Shown: positions 7,354 through 14,288, numbered from the stretch's first letter. The stretch is 14,288 nucleotides of DNA from JBHELQ01 sp046262995 (GCA_046262995.1 JBHELQ010000011.1:1-14288), one strand, 5' to 3'. The notes: generated by a model not told the origin, from the letters alone. Numbers and translations: made by a program.

Positions 7354-8886
7354 CTAGATGGCGCGCCAGCGGTGGCCGGCGGCTGCGGGCAGCTCGTCCG
7401 CCTCGGGCGGCCCGGCGGAGCCGGCCGGGTATTGCGGGAGCAGACCCGGCGTCTTCGACCACGCCTCGAGGATCGGATCGATGATCCGCCACTGCGCCTC
7501 GACCTCGTCGTCGCGCGTGAACAGGGTGGCGTCGCCGCGCATGGCGTCCATCAGCAGCCGCTCGTAGGCCTCCGGGGACTGCGACAGGAAGGCGGTGCCG
7601 TAGAGGAACTCCATGTTCACCGGCCGGATCCGCATGCGCGTGCCGGGAATCTTGGCTCCCAGCGAGAGCGACACGCCCTCGTTCGGCTGCATGGTCAGGA
7701 TCAGCTGGTTCGGCTGCACGCCGACCGACCCCTCCGCCTGGAAGGCCAGGTGGGGAACGGGCTTCAGGGACACCGCGATCTCGGTCACCTTGCGCGAGAG
7801 GCGCTTGCCGGTTCGCAGGTAGATCGGCACACCGGCCCAGCGCCAGTTGTCCACCTTGAGCCGCAGTGCGGCGTAGGTCTCGGTGGTGGAGCCCTCGGCC
7901 ACGCCGTCCTCCTCGAGGTAGCCCGGGACCTGCTTGCCCTCGGCCATCCCGGGGGCGTACTGGGCCCGCACCGCCATCTCCCCCACCTCGTCGGGGGCGG
8001 GCGGGTGGATCGCGTGCAGCACCTTCACCTTCTCGTCGCGCACGTCGTCGGCCGAGAACGTGACCGGGGGCTCCATGCACAGCAGGGTCAGCAGCTGCAG
8101 CATGTGGTTCTGCACTAGGTCGCGGAGCGCGCCGGACGTGTCGTAATAGCCGGCCCGCGTGCCGATGCCGATGTCCTCGGCCGCGGTGATCTGCACGTAG
8201 TCGATGTAGTTGCGGTTCCAGATCGGCTCGAACAGGCCGTTCGCGAACCGGAACGCCATGACGTTCTGGACCGTCTCCTTGCCGAGGTAATGGTCGATCC
8301 GGAAGACCTGCGACTCCTCGAGCACCGACAGCAGCTCGCGGTTCAACGCTTGCGCCTCCGCGAGGTTGGTGCCGATCGGCTTCTCGACCACCACGCGGAC
8401 CTCCGCGTCCTCGCGCCGGTCGAGCTCGTGGGCACCGAGCTTCTCGGCGATCACAGGGAAGAACGTGGGCGCCGTCGACAGGTAGAAGACGCGGTTGAAG
8501 GCGATGCCCGCCTGCTCATCGAAGTCGCCGAGCTCAGAAGCCAGGCGCTCGTAGACCGAGTCGTCGTCGAACGTGCCCGGCACGTAGCGCAGCTGCTCGA
8601 GCAGCTTCGACAGCACCTGGTCGTCGGGAGGACGCCGGGAGAACTGGGCGATCGACTCGCGAGCTGTCTCGCGATAGTCCTCATGGGGGATGTCCGCACG
8701 CGAGACCGCGATCAGGTTGAAGCGCTCGGGCAGCGCGCCCTCGTGGGCGAGGTTGTAGATCGCGGGCAGCAGCTTTCGCTTGGCCAGGTCCCCGGTGCCG
8801 CCGAAGATCACCAGCGTCGTGGGATGGACGGGGACCCGCTCGAGCCCCGCGACCAGGGGGTTCTCCTGCTGCTCGACGGTCGCCAC
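7354..8886 (-). CDS. zwf: Glucose-6-phosphate 1-dehydrogenase
   Basis: Oxidises glucose-6-phosphate to 6-phosphogluconolactone with reduction of NADP+ (or NAD+), the committed step of the oxidative pentose phosphate pathway. The 510 residues match the usual length of about 480-510. Seen: the dinucleotide-binding FGGTGDLAKRKLLPA (28-42), EKPIG (168-172), the substrate signature RIDHYLGKE (196-204), and H261 in DLVQNHMLQLL as the likely catalytic base. The frame runs open far upstream, to 9468, across gnd. The chosen start is GTG at 8886-8884, which gives MATVEQQENP and lies 2 bases after the gnd TAG stop, with GGAG at 8895-8892 spaced 5 bases upstream. opcA follows after 3 bases. Cofactor preference cannot be settled from these motifs. 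Confidence 0.95.
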   Translation of the reverse strand: MATVEQQENPLVAGLERVPVHPTTLVIFGGTGDLAKRKLLPAIYNLAHEGALPERFNLIAVSRADIPHEDYRETARESIAQFSRRPPDDQVLSKLLEQLRYVPGTFDDDSVYERLASELGDFDEQAGIAFNRVFYLSTAPTFFPVIAEKLGAHELDRREDAEVRVVVEKPIGTNLAEAQALNRELLSVLEESQVFRIDHYLGKETVQNVMAFRFANGLFEPIWNRNYIDYVQITAAEDIGIGTRAGYYDTSGALRDLVQNHMLQLLTLLCMEPPVTFSADDVRDEKVKVLHAIHPPAPDEVGEMAVRAQYAPGMAEGKQVPGYLEEDGVAEGSTTETYAALRLKVDNWRWAGVPIYLRTGKRLSRKVTEIAVSLKPVPHLAFQAEGSVGVQPNQLILTMQPNEGVSLSLGAKIPGTRMRIRPVNMEFLYGTAFLSQSPEAYERLLMDAMRGDATLFTRDDEVEAQWRIIDPILEAWSKTPGLLPQYPAGSAGPPEADELPAAAGHRWRAI

Positions 8887-8888
8887 GA

Positions 8889-9842
8889 CTACTCCGCGTG
8901 GGCCTGGGTCTGAGCGGACGGATCGGCGGCCTTCACCGCGTGGCCCCCGAACTGGTTGCGCAACGCGGCGTTGACCTTGGCAGCGAACGCGTTCTGACCG
9001 CGCGAGGAGAAGCGCTCGAACAGGGAGGTGGTGATGACCGGGGCCGGCACCCGCTTGTCGATCGCGTCCTCCACGGTCCAGCGGCCCTCGCCCGAGTCCT
9101 CGACGTACGGCTCGATCCGGGAGAGGTCGTTTCCCTCCTGCTCGAACGCCCGGGCGGCCAGCTCGCACAGCCACGAGCGGACGACGGAGCCCTGCATCCA
9201 GAGGTGGGCGATCTTGGCGTTGTCGAGCTCGTACTCGCTGGCGTCGAAGAGCGAGAACCCTTCCGCGTAGGCCTGCATCATCCCGTACTCCACCCCGTTG
9301 TGGACCATCTTCACGTAGTGGCCCGCGCCGGTCGGCCCGAAGTGGCCCCAGCCGGGCCCGTGCTCCTCGGAGGCGGGCGGCGCCAGCACGTCGAGGATCG
9401 GCGCCAGACGCTCGATCGCCTCGTCGGGCCCGCCGACCATCATGCAGTAGCCGACCTCCAGCCCCCATACGCCGCCCGAGGTGCCCACGTCCACGTAGTG
9501 GATGCCGCGCGGAGCGAGCGCCTCGGCGCGGCGCTTGTCGTCGCTCCAGCGGGAGTTGCCGCCGTCGACGATCAGGTCACCGCCGTCGAGCAGTCCTCCC
9601 AGCTTCTCGACGGTCTGCTCGGTCGGATCGCCGGCGGGGACCATGATCCAGACCGCACGAGGCGGCTCGAGCTTCGAGACAAGCTCCTCGAGGGAGGAGG
9701 CACCGCCGGCCCCATGGCCCTCGGCCTCCTTCACGGCGTCCTCGCTGAAGTCGAAGGCCACGACCTGGTGGTCCGAGTCGCGCTCGATTCGATGGACCAT
9801 GTTCCCGCCCATCTTGCCGAGGCCGACGAAGCCGAGTTGCAT
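8889..9842 (-). CDS. gnd: 6-phosphogluconate dehydrogenase, decarboxylating, short (probably NAD-type) form
   Basis: Converts 6-phosphogluconate to ribulose-5-phosphate and CO2. The 317 residues place it in the short class of about 300 residues (GntZ/YqeC-like), not the NADP-dependent class of about 470. Seen: the Rossmann motif GFVGLGKMGGNM (4-15), VDGGNS (92-97), TSGGVWGLEVGYCMMVGG (121-138), the catalytic Lys178 in GHYVKMVHNG with Glu185 in VEYG, GEGRWTVEDAID (251-262) and a C-terminal FGGHAVK (298-304). The end of the second Rossmann strand reads VVAFDFS, with acidic Asp31 where it would contact the adenosine ribose hydroxyls. That favours NAD+ (inference from family knowledge). The frame has an earlier start at 9863, but ATG 9842 is preferred because it opens the beta strand directly and has a GGAGG/GGAG-rich ribosome site. 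zwf follows after 2 bases. Confidence 0.93.
   Translation of the reverse strand: MQLGFVGLGKMGGNMVHRIERDSDHQVVAFDFSEDAVKEAEGHGAGGASSLEELVSKLEPPRAVWIMVPAGDPTEQTVEKLGGLLDGGDLIVDGGNSRWSDDKRRAEALAPRGIHYVDVGTSGGVWGLEVGYCMMVGGPDEAIERLAPILDVLAPPASEEHGPGWGHFGPTGAGHYVKMVHNGVEYGMMQAYAEGFSLFDASEYELDNAKIAHLWMQGSVVRSWLCELAARAFEQEGNDLSRIEPYVEDSGEGRWTVEDAIDKRVPAPVITTSLFERFSSRGQNAFAAKVNAALRNQFGGHAVKAADPSAQTQAHAE
8892..8895 (-). promoter_or_regulatory. Ribosome binding site of zwf
   Basis: GGAG on the minus strand lies within the last codons of gnd, 5 bases before the GTG at 8886. This supports the short zwf start rather than an extension into the open frame upstream, and suggests coupled gnd-zwf translation. 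Confidence 0.65.
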
Positions 9843-9847
9843 CTGCA

Positions 9848-9857
9848 CTCCCCTCCC
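9848..9857 (-). promoter_or_regulatory. Ribosome binding site deciding the gnd start
   Basis: A purine-rich GGGAGGGGAG on the minus strand ends 5 bases before ATG 9842. It is the strongest Shine-Dalgarno-like sequence I found in the window and picks this ATG over the upstream in-frame start at 9863, which it would overlap. Confidence 0.7.
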
Positions 9858-9898
9858 GGCCACGTGGGCCGCGCGCCAAGCGTCGTGTCCGAGCCGCC

Positions 9899-9927
9899 AT
9901 TCTGACCGGCGGGGGCCGGCGGCTCAA
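9899..9927 (-). promoter_or_regulatory. Candidate sigma70-type promoter for gnd-zwf-opcA-pgl-GH15
   Basis: On the minus strand TTGAGC (9927-9922) is followed after exactly 17 bases by CAGAAT (9904-9899). Each box matches 4 of 6 consensus bases. The site lies in the 95-base gap between the hypothetical secreted gene and gnd, the only sizeable gap in the operon. It would give an untranslated leader of about 50 bases ahead of the gnd ribosome site. The spacer contains the inverted repeat CCGGC-CCCC-GCCGG. No RNA evidence is available here. Confidence 0.4.
9906..9919. repeat. Small inverted repeat CCGGC-CCCC-GCCGG in the gap before gnd
   Basis: A 5-base-pair GC stem with a 4-base loop, placed inside the spacer of the candidate promoter and about 20 bases after the stop of the secreted-protein gene. 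It has no following T-run, so it is not a classic intrinsic terminator. It could be an operator or a weak transcript hairpin. In such GC-rich sequence it may also be chance. Confidence 0.3.
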
Positions 9928-9937
9928 CCCTGCCGGC

Positions 9938-10816
9938 TCAGCGCCGGGCGCTCCAGCGAATCCGCCCGGTCGAGCAATCCGCGAGCTTGTTGCCGTTCGG
10001 GGCGAAGACCTGGCCGGCGAAGCGGAAGGCGCCGCGCGCCTTCCGGCGCCCGAGCTTGCCCCTCAGGCGCGCCTTGCCGGTCACCTTGTTCCCGTGGTGG
10101 GTGGTCCAGGAAAGGCTCTTCGACTTGCGGAAGCGGCCCGTCCCGCGCCTGACCCTGATCCTGTTCAGCTGGGTGGTGTGCAGCAATCCCGGCGGCGGCT
10201 GGCAGGTCGCCTGCCAATTGATCCGAAAGCCGCTGATGCGTCGATGGAGCTTGCTGCGGCGGAGCGACACGAGCCCGAGCACGCCCTGCGAGCTGCCGCC
10301 TGTGTAGACACGGGAGTGGGGCAGCTTGACGTTCACCTGGCCACTGTCGCAATTCGTGATGACCGTGCCCCCCGAGGTCTTCTCGACCAGGGTGATGTGG
10401 AAGATGCCCGAGAGCTTGCGCGACGTGACGGTCCCCCTCAGGTCCCAGTGGAAGAACTGCGTGTTGCCGGGCTGGGAGCCGGGCGCCGTGTAGCTGCCGG
10501 AGATCGGGCCGAAGCCGCCGTCCGCGCGCAGCGGGATGAACCCGGCTATGTGCGTGGTCGCCTCGGAGAACGGCTGCCCGACGGTGCAGGTCGGTGTGAA
10601 CCAGTGGATGTTGAAGCGACGCAGCGCCATCCCGTCCGACGACACGCGCGCCGTCGCGACCTCGGCCTGAGCCGTCCGCCCGCCGTACGCGCCAGGGCTC
10701 GGCGCGGCCTGCGCGGCCCCCGGAAGGGCGAGCAGGCAGGCGAGCGCCGCGGCGGCGGCGAGGCAGGCAGGTGTTCGGGTTCCCGTCCCAGGCACGGCGA
10801 GCACTGTAGCCAACAC
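9938..10816 (-). CDS. Secreted two-domain protein of unknown function
   Basis: I do not recognise a named family. The 292 residues begin with a likely signal peptide (a long Ala/Leu core about 18-33, then LPGAAQA-APS near 31-40). The mature part contains two copies of one beta-rich domain (about 57-165 and 185-290). Both copies share the order F-x-I-x-W, Cys, an Arg/Gly-rich turn leading to G-x-F, LRG, K-x-x-G-x-F and a final Cys-x-(S/T)-G. Cysteine pairs C77/C156 and C205/C281 probably form one disulfide per domain. The C-terminal half is very basic and ends TGRIRWSARR. The start taken is GTG at 10816, 8 bases after the tal-pgi stop; another GTG at 10804 is possible, and neither has a clear ribosome site. 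The position inside a cytosolic pentose phosphate operon is unexpected. The function may be unrelated to the neighbours. Confidence 0.75.
   Translation of the reverse strand: MLATVLAVPGTGTRTPACLAAAAALACLLALPGAAQAAPSPGAYGGRTAQAEVATARVSSDGMALRRFNIHWFTPTCTVGQPFSEATTHIAGFIPLRADGGFGPISGSYTAPGSQPGNTQFFHWDLRGTVTSRKLSGIFHITLVEKTSGGTVITNCDSGQVNVKLPHSRVYTGGSSQGVLGLVSLRRSKLHRRISGFRINWQATCQPPPGLLHTTQLNRIRVRRGTGRFRKSKSLSWTTHHGNKVTGKARLRGKLGRRKARGAFRFAGQVFAPNGNKLADCSTGRIRWSARR
9947..10648 (-). repeat. Tandem duplicated domain within the secreted protein
   Basis: Protein-level repeat: copy 1 covers about residues 57-165 and copy 2 about 185-290. Aligned anchors are FNIHW/FRINW, PTC/ATC, GGFG/GRFR, DLRGTV/RLRGKL, RKLSGIF/RKARGAF and CDSGQ/CSTGR. 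The copies are clearly diverged, so the duplication is old and not a recent DNA repeat. Confidence 0.6.
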
Positions 10817-10824
10817 GCGTTCGG

Positions 10825-13551
10825 CTACAGCGTTTCGGTGGTCCGGGCCGTCAGCTCGCGTACGGCCGCCGCCGGATCGCCCTGCAGCCGGATCCGCTCG
10901 GCGGAGAGGCCGTGGTCTCGCAGGGTCAGCAGGTCGCCGTCCGCCTGGGCGTTCTTCAGCCGGCCGAAGCTGTAGTCCTCGCCGGGCACGTCCACGTCCT
11001 GGTCGCCGTCGTGGAGCAGCTGGAGGAAGAGGCCGTTCGGCGGTCCGCCCTTGTGCAGCTGCCCGGTGGAGTGCAGGAAGCGTGGGCCGTAGCCGAAAGT
11101 GGTCGTCGCCCGAGTCGCGTCCCTGATCGCCGTCCGGAGCTCAGCGATCGCAGCGTCGAAGTCGCTCGAGGGCTCCACGTATCCCATCAGCGCGACGTAG
11201 CGCGGCGGCTGCGCCTGTCCGAGCAGCCCCCGTAGAGCGTCGTCGTCGGCGTCCGGCAGGTCCGGCGCCGAGCTCATGGCCAGCACCTTGGCGGTGTTGT
11301 CCTTCGCCTCCTGCACGTTCGGCTGGTCGAACGGGTTGATCTCGAGGACCCAGCCCGCCACGGCGGTGGCGAACTCCGCGAAGAAGAAGATCCGGCCGAG
11401 GTCGGAGGCGCCATGGACCGCGAGCGTGAGGGTCGGATGGCCAGCCTTCGCCAGGGCCTCGAGCTTCGCGTCGGACTCCGCGTCCGGATCGTCGGCGTTC
11501 CGCAGGTGGAGGAAGACGCGGTCGTCGCCGTACGCCTCGGGGGCGCCGAGCGGCTCGTCCGCCACCGGGAGGATGCCCTTCCCCTCCTTGCCCGTGGACT
11601 CGGCCACGAGCTGCTCGACCCAGAGGCCGAAGCTCGAGATCGGCTCGTCCACCACGTAGGTCGCCTTGTCGCGGCCCTGGAGCGCCAGCTCGCCGAGCAC
11701 CACGCCCAGCCAGAGGCCGGAGTTGGTCGCCCCCGAACCGAACTGAGCGCAGTTCTGCTCGGCCACCTGGCAGCGGTGCAGCACGGCCTCCACGCTCACG
11801 CCCATGAGCGCGGCCGGCACCAGGCCGAAGTTCGACAGGACCGAGTAGCGGCCGCCGATGTCCGGGTCGTTCTCGAACACGCGGCGGAAGCCCCTGCTCT
11901 CGGCCTCTGCCACGAGGGGGCTCCCCGGGTCGGTGATCGCCACGAACTGCGAGCCGTTCGAGCCGGCCAGCTCGTAGAAGTGCTTCATGTGCGACAGCGT
12001 CTCGACCGTGCCGCCGGACTTCGAGGAGACGATGAAGAGGGTCTTGTCGAGCTCGAGCGAGCGCTCCAGCGAGCGGACCGCGCCGGGGTCGGTCGAGTCG
12101 AGCACGTGCAGGCGCAGCGCTTCCGGGATGTCGCCGTAGGAGCGGCGGATCACCTCGGGGCCGAGGCTCGAGCCGCCCATGCCCAGCAGCACGGCGTCGG
12201 TGAAGCCGTCGCCTTTGACCTCGTCGACGAAGGCGTTCAGCTCCCCGGCGTGCTCCAGCATCTTCTCGCTGATCGTGAGCCAGCCCAGGCGGTTCCCGAT
12301 CTCGGGCACGTCCGGTCCGCCCCATAGCGACTCGTCCCTGCGCCAGACCCGCTGGGCCACGTTCTCCGACTGTGCGGCCTTCACGCGCTCGGCGATCGCG
12401 GGCTCGAGCCCGTTCGGGATCGAGGAGCGGATCGTGGGCGGGCGCCCCGTGAGCACGGCCTCGCGGGTGTCCTCCAGGACCGAGACCAGCTTGTCGAAGG
12501 GCTCCACGAACTTGTCGATCCCGTCGCGCAGCAGCTGAATCGTCACGTCCTCGAGGTCGATCCCGGCGTCGGCCAGCGCCTGGAGCTCCTCCTCCGGATC
12601 CTGGTCCGCGGTGGCCCCGCTCACCTCCAGGCTCTCCGCGCAGGCCATCAGGGTCGGCATGGGCATGGTGTTGACGGTCTCGGGACCGATCAGCCCCTCC
12701 ACGTACTTGGTCTCGGGATAGCTCGGGTCCTTGACGCCGGTCGAAGCCCACAGCGGCCGCTGCACCGGGCAGCCCGCCTCGAGCAGCTCGGCGAAGCGCT
12801 CGCCGTGGAAGGTCTCCTTGAAGTGCCGGTAGGCGGCGCGGGCGTTGGCCACCGCCGCGATCCCGCGCATGTCCTGGCGGCCCAGCTCCTCCAGCCGCTT
12901 GTCCACCTCGGTGTCCACGCGCGAGACGAAGAAGCTCGCCACCGAGTGCTGGTCGAGCGACTCGCCGGCCTCCTTGCGCCGCTCCATGCCGCGGATGTAG
13001 GCCTCGGCGACGTTGGCGTAGGACTCGACCGAGAACAGCAGCGTCACGTTGATGTTCACGCCGGCGGCCGTCGCCTCCTCGATCGCCGGCACGCCCTCGT
13101 CGGTGCCCGGGATCTTCACCATCAGGTTCGGGCGGTCCACGCGGCGCCAGAAGTCGAGCGCCTGCTCGACCGTCTTGTCCGTGTCGTGGGCCACCGCGGG
13201 CTCGACTTCGAGCGAGACGTAGCCGTCGTAGCCGTCGGTGGCGTCCCAGACCGCGCGCAGCACGTCGGCCGCCATCTGCACGTCCTTGATCGCGAGCTCC
13301 TCGTAGATCTCGCGCGCCGAGAGGTCCTTCCCGGCCAGCTCGGCCACATGGTCGTCGTAGTCGTCGCTGCCCAGGATCGCCTTCTCGAAGATGGCCGGGT
13401 TGGAGGTGACGCCGCGAAGCGAGTCCTCCCGGACCAGGCGCTCGAGCTCGCCGCACTCGATCAGGTTGCGGCGAATCTGGTCGAGCCAGACGCTGGTGCC
13501 GGCCTCCGTGAGTGCCGCGAGCCGCTGGTTTACGCCTGCCGCCGCTTCCAT
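10825..13551 (-). CDS. tal-pgi: Bifunctional transaldolase / glucose-6-phosphate isomerase
   Basis: Single 908-residue chain joining two enzymes. Transaldolase (about 1-365) moves dihydroxyacetone units between sugar phosphates: SVWLDQIRRN (20-29), RGVTSNPAIFEKAI (46-59), NLMVKIPGT (142-150) with Schiff-base Lys146, NINVTLLFS (166-174), VASFFVSRVD (204-213) and LWASTGVKDPSY (267-278). Glucose-6-phosphate isomerase (about 380-905) interconverts glucose-6- and fructose-6-phosphate: GMGGSSLGPEV (457-467), DSTDPG (485-490), the phosphate-binding SSKSGGTVET (509-518), GGRYSVLSNFGLVPAALMG (566-584), AESTGKEGKG with E651, H714 in VHGASDLGR, and NPFDQPNVQEAK (739-750) with K750. All key residues of both halves appear present. 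The frame is continuous with no break between halves. The ATG at 13551 has AGGAG 4 bases upstream, overlapping the tkt end region; the tkt stop is 10 bases away. Such fusions are known in several bacteria. Confidence 0.96.
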   Translation of the reverse strand: MEAAAGVNQRLAALTEAGTSVWLDQIRRNLIECGELERLVREDSLRGVTSNPAIFEKAILGSDDYDDHVAELAGKDLSAREIYEELAIKDVQMAADVLRAVWDATDGYDGYVSLEVEPAVAHDTDKTVEQALDFWRRVDRPNLMVKIPGTDEGVPAIEEATAAGVNINVTLLFSVESYANVAEAYIRGMERRKEAGESLDQHSVASFFVSRVDTEVDKRLEELGRQDMRGIAAVANARAAYRHFKETFHGERFAELLEAGCPVQRPLWASTGVKDPSYPETKYVEGLIGPETVNTMPMPTLMACAESLEVSGATADQDPEEELQALADAGIDLEDVTIQLLRDGIDKFVEPFDKLVSVLEDTREAVLTGRPPTIRSSIPNGLEPAIAERVKAAQSENVAQRVWRRDESLWGGPDVPEIGNRLGWLTISEKMLEHAGELNAFVDEVKGDGFTDAVLLGMGGSSLGPEVIRRSYGDIPEALRLHVLDSTDPGAVRSLERSLELDKTLFIVSSKSGGTVETLSHMKHFYELAGSNGSQFVAITDPGSPLVAEAESRGFRRVFENDPDIGGRYSVLSNFGLVPAALMGVSVEAVLHRCQVAEQNCAQFGSGATNSGLWLGVVLGELALQGRDKATYVVDEPISSFGLWVEQLVAESTGKEGKGILPVADEPLGAPEAYGDDRVFLHLRNADDPDAESDAKLEALAKAGHPTLTLAVHGASDLGRIFFFAEFATAVAGWVLEINPFDQPNVQEAKDNTAKVLAMSSAPDLPDADDDALRGLLGQAQPPRYVALMGYVEPSSDFDAAIAELRTAIRDATRATTTFGYGPRFLHSTGQLHKGGPPNGLFLQLLHDGDQDVDVPGEDYSFGRLKNAQADGDLLTLRDHGLSAERIRLQGDPAAAVRELTARTTETL

Positions 13552-13561
13552 CGCTCTCCTC

Positions 13562-14288
13562 TCAGCCGGTCCTGGCCCCGAGCCGCTCGGTCACGGCCTT
13601 GCCGCGCTCGGCCACCTGCTCGGGCGTGAAGCCGAAGTGCTCGTACAGCTCGGGCTGGGGCCCCGAGGCCCCGAAGCCCGTCATGGCGATCGCCTCGCCC
13701 TCTTCGCCCAGCCACTCGGCCCAGCCAAGCGGCGAGGCGGCCTCCACGCTGATGCGCGCCCGGCAGCCCGGTGGCAGCACAGAGTCGCGGTAATCGTCGT
13801 CCTGCTCCGCGAAGCGGTCCAGGCACGGTGCCGAGACCACGCGGGTGGCGACGCCGTCGGCCTCGAGCAGATCGGCCGCGGCGGTGCAGATGTGGAGCTC
13901 CGAGCCGGTGCCGATCAGGATCAGGTCGGGATCGGGGTCCTTGTAGGACTCGCGCAACACGTAGGCGCCGCGGTGCACGGCGTCATCTGGCACGCCGCTC
14001 GGGTTCCAGACCGGCATGCCCTGGCGCGAGAGCACGAGCGCCACCGGCGTGTCGGGCTGCTCGATCGCGAAGCGCCACGCGAGTGCTGTCTCGTTCGCTC
14101 CTCCCGGGCGCACGCAGTACGTGTTGGGCGTGGCCCGCAGGATCGCGAGCTGCTCGATCGGCTGGTGCGTCGGGCCGTCCTCCCCCAGGCCGATCGAGTC
14201 GTGGGTGTAGACGAAGATCGACGGCAGCCGCATGAGCGCCGCCAGCCGCACCGAGGCCTTCATGTAGTCGAGGAAGTTGAAGAAGGTC
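13562..14288 (-). CDS. tkt: Transketolase, C-terminal part (gene continues beyond the window)
   Basis: Thiamine-diphosphate enzyme that transfers two-carbon units in the non-oxidative pentose phosphate pathway. About 241 residues of the C-terminal third to half are present. The frame is open through the window edge: upstream of the internal Met at 14263 it reads TFFNFLDY, the conserved lead into the pyrimidine-binding domain. Then come FVYTHDSIGLGEDGPTHQP (family substrate and cofactor-region signature), RPGGANETALAW, LSRQGMPVWN (usually SRQ.LP), GTGSELHI (start of the C-terminal domain), SVEAASPLGWAEW and the ending HFGFTPEQVAERGKAV. No disruption is seen. It is the first gene of the visible operon, so its promoter lies outside the window. 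The stop TGA is 10 bases from the tal-pgi ATG. Confidence 0.95.
   Translation of the reverse strand, partial: TFFNFLDYMKASVRLAALMRLPSIFVYTHDSIGLGEDGPTHQPIEQLAILRATPNTYCVRPGGANETALAWRFAIEQPDTPVALVLSRQGMPVWNPSGVPDDAVHRGAYVLRESYKDPDPDLILIGTGSELHICTAAADLLEADGVATRVVSAPCLDRFAEQDDDYRDSVLPPGCRARISVEAASPLGWAEWLGEEGEAIAMTGFGASGPQPELYEHFGFTPEQVAERGKAVTERLGARTG

Noticed and set aside
6229..8118. A 629-residue open frame on the plus strand opposite pgl, opcA and zwf
   Set aside because: It runs antisense to three firmly identified genes, has low-complexity Arg/Gly/Val-rich composition and no recognisable domain; it is a product of high G+C codon bias.
8887..9468. N-terminal extension of zwf into the open frame across gnd
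   Set aside because: The extension overlaps gnd out of frame and resembles no Zwf; GTG 8886 with GGAG upstream gives the family length and start.
11141..13456. A 771-residue minus-strand frame inside tal-pgi
   Set aside because: Out-of-frame reading of tal-pgi, rich in Arg/Gly/Ala; the frame carrying all Tal and Pgi motifs is the real one.
1..14288. Search for tRNA or rRNA genes, CRISPR arrays, insertion sequences, integrase or phage genes, and riboswitches
   Set aside because: Coding genes occupy nearly the whole window; the largest gaps are 95 and 76 bases and hold none of these, and no transposase or integrase motifs were seen.
3687..14288. Idea that the minus-strand genes form a defence or biosynthetic cluster
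   Set aside because: Seven of eight genes are recognisable central-carbon or glucoside-hydrolysing enzymes with intact motifs, in an arrangement typical of actinobacteria.

Overview
The window is visibly high in G+C, with a strong G/C bias at third codon positions, very short intergenic gaps and Arg-rich secreted proteins. The gene content is of actinobacterial type: an opcA gene, a zwf-opcA-pgl order, a Tal-Pgi fusion and a GH15 enzyme of the actinobacterial trehalase/glucoamylase type. I infer an actinobacterium, and the Arg-rich secreted beta-domain proteins make a deep lineage such as Thermoleophilia plausible. That placement is not proven from this sequence.

Layout. Positions 1-621 (+) hold the C-terminal two thirds of ctaB (heme O synthase), cut by the window edge. 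Converging on it, 629-2071 (-) encodes a secreted GH43 glycosidase with an N-terminal Ig-like domain. Divergent from that gene, 2148-3680 (+) encodes a secreted metallophosphoesterase fused to a C-terminal staphylococcal-nuclease-like domain. The whole of 3687-14288 lies on the minus strand and reads as one dense central-carbon operon. In transcription order it is: tkt (transketolase, 5' part outside the window), tal-pgi (fused transaldolase/glucose-6-phosphate isomerase), a secreted two-domain protein of unknown function, gnd (short 6-phosphogluconate dehydrogenase), zwf (glucose-6-phosphate dehydrogenase), opcA (its assembly/activator protein), pgl (6-phosphogluconolactonase) and a GH15 alpha-glucosidase-type enzyme.

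How the genes work together. Zwf with OpcA, then Pgl, then Gnd form the complete oxidative pentose phosphate branch. Tkt and the Tal half of the fusion carry out the non-oxidative carbon shuffling. The Pgi half returns fructose-6-phosphate to glucose-6-phosphate, which would allow cycling. The GH15 enzyme overlaps pgl by four bases (GTGA), so it is translationally tied to this pathway and may supply glucose from trehalose or alpha-glucans. pgl overlaps opcA by ATGA, opcA starts three bases after zwf, and zwf starts two bases after gnd. The only sizeable gap in the operon (95 bases, before gnd) carries a candidate sigma70-type promoter whose spacer is an inverted repeat.

The points most worth a second look are the phosphoesterase-nuclease fusion with altered nuclease catalytic residues, and the internally duplicated secreted protein embedded in the pentose phosphate operon. 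I see no mobile elements, CRISPR arrays, tRNA or rRNA genes. There is no gene-free stretch over 300 bases, so every part of the window is accounted for.
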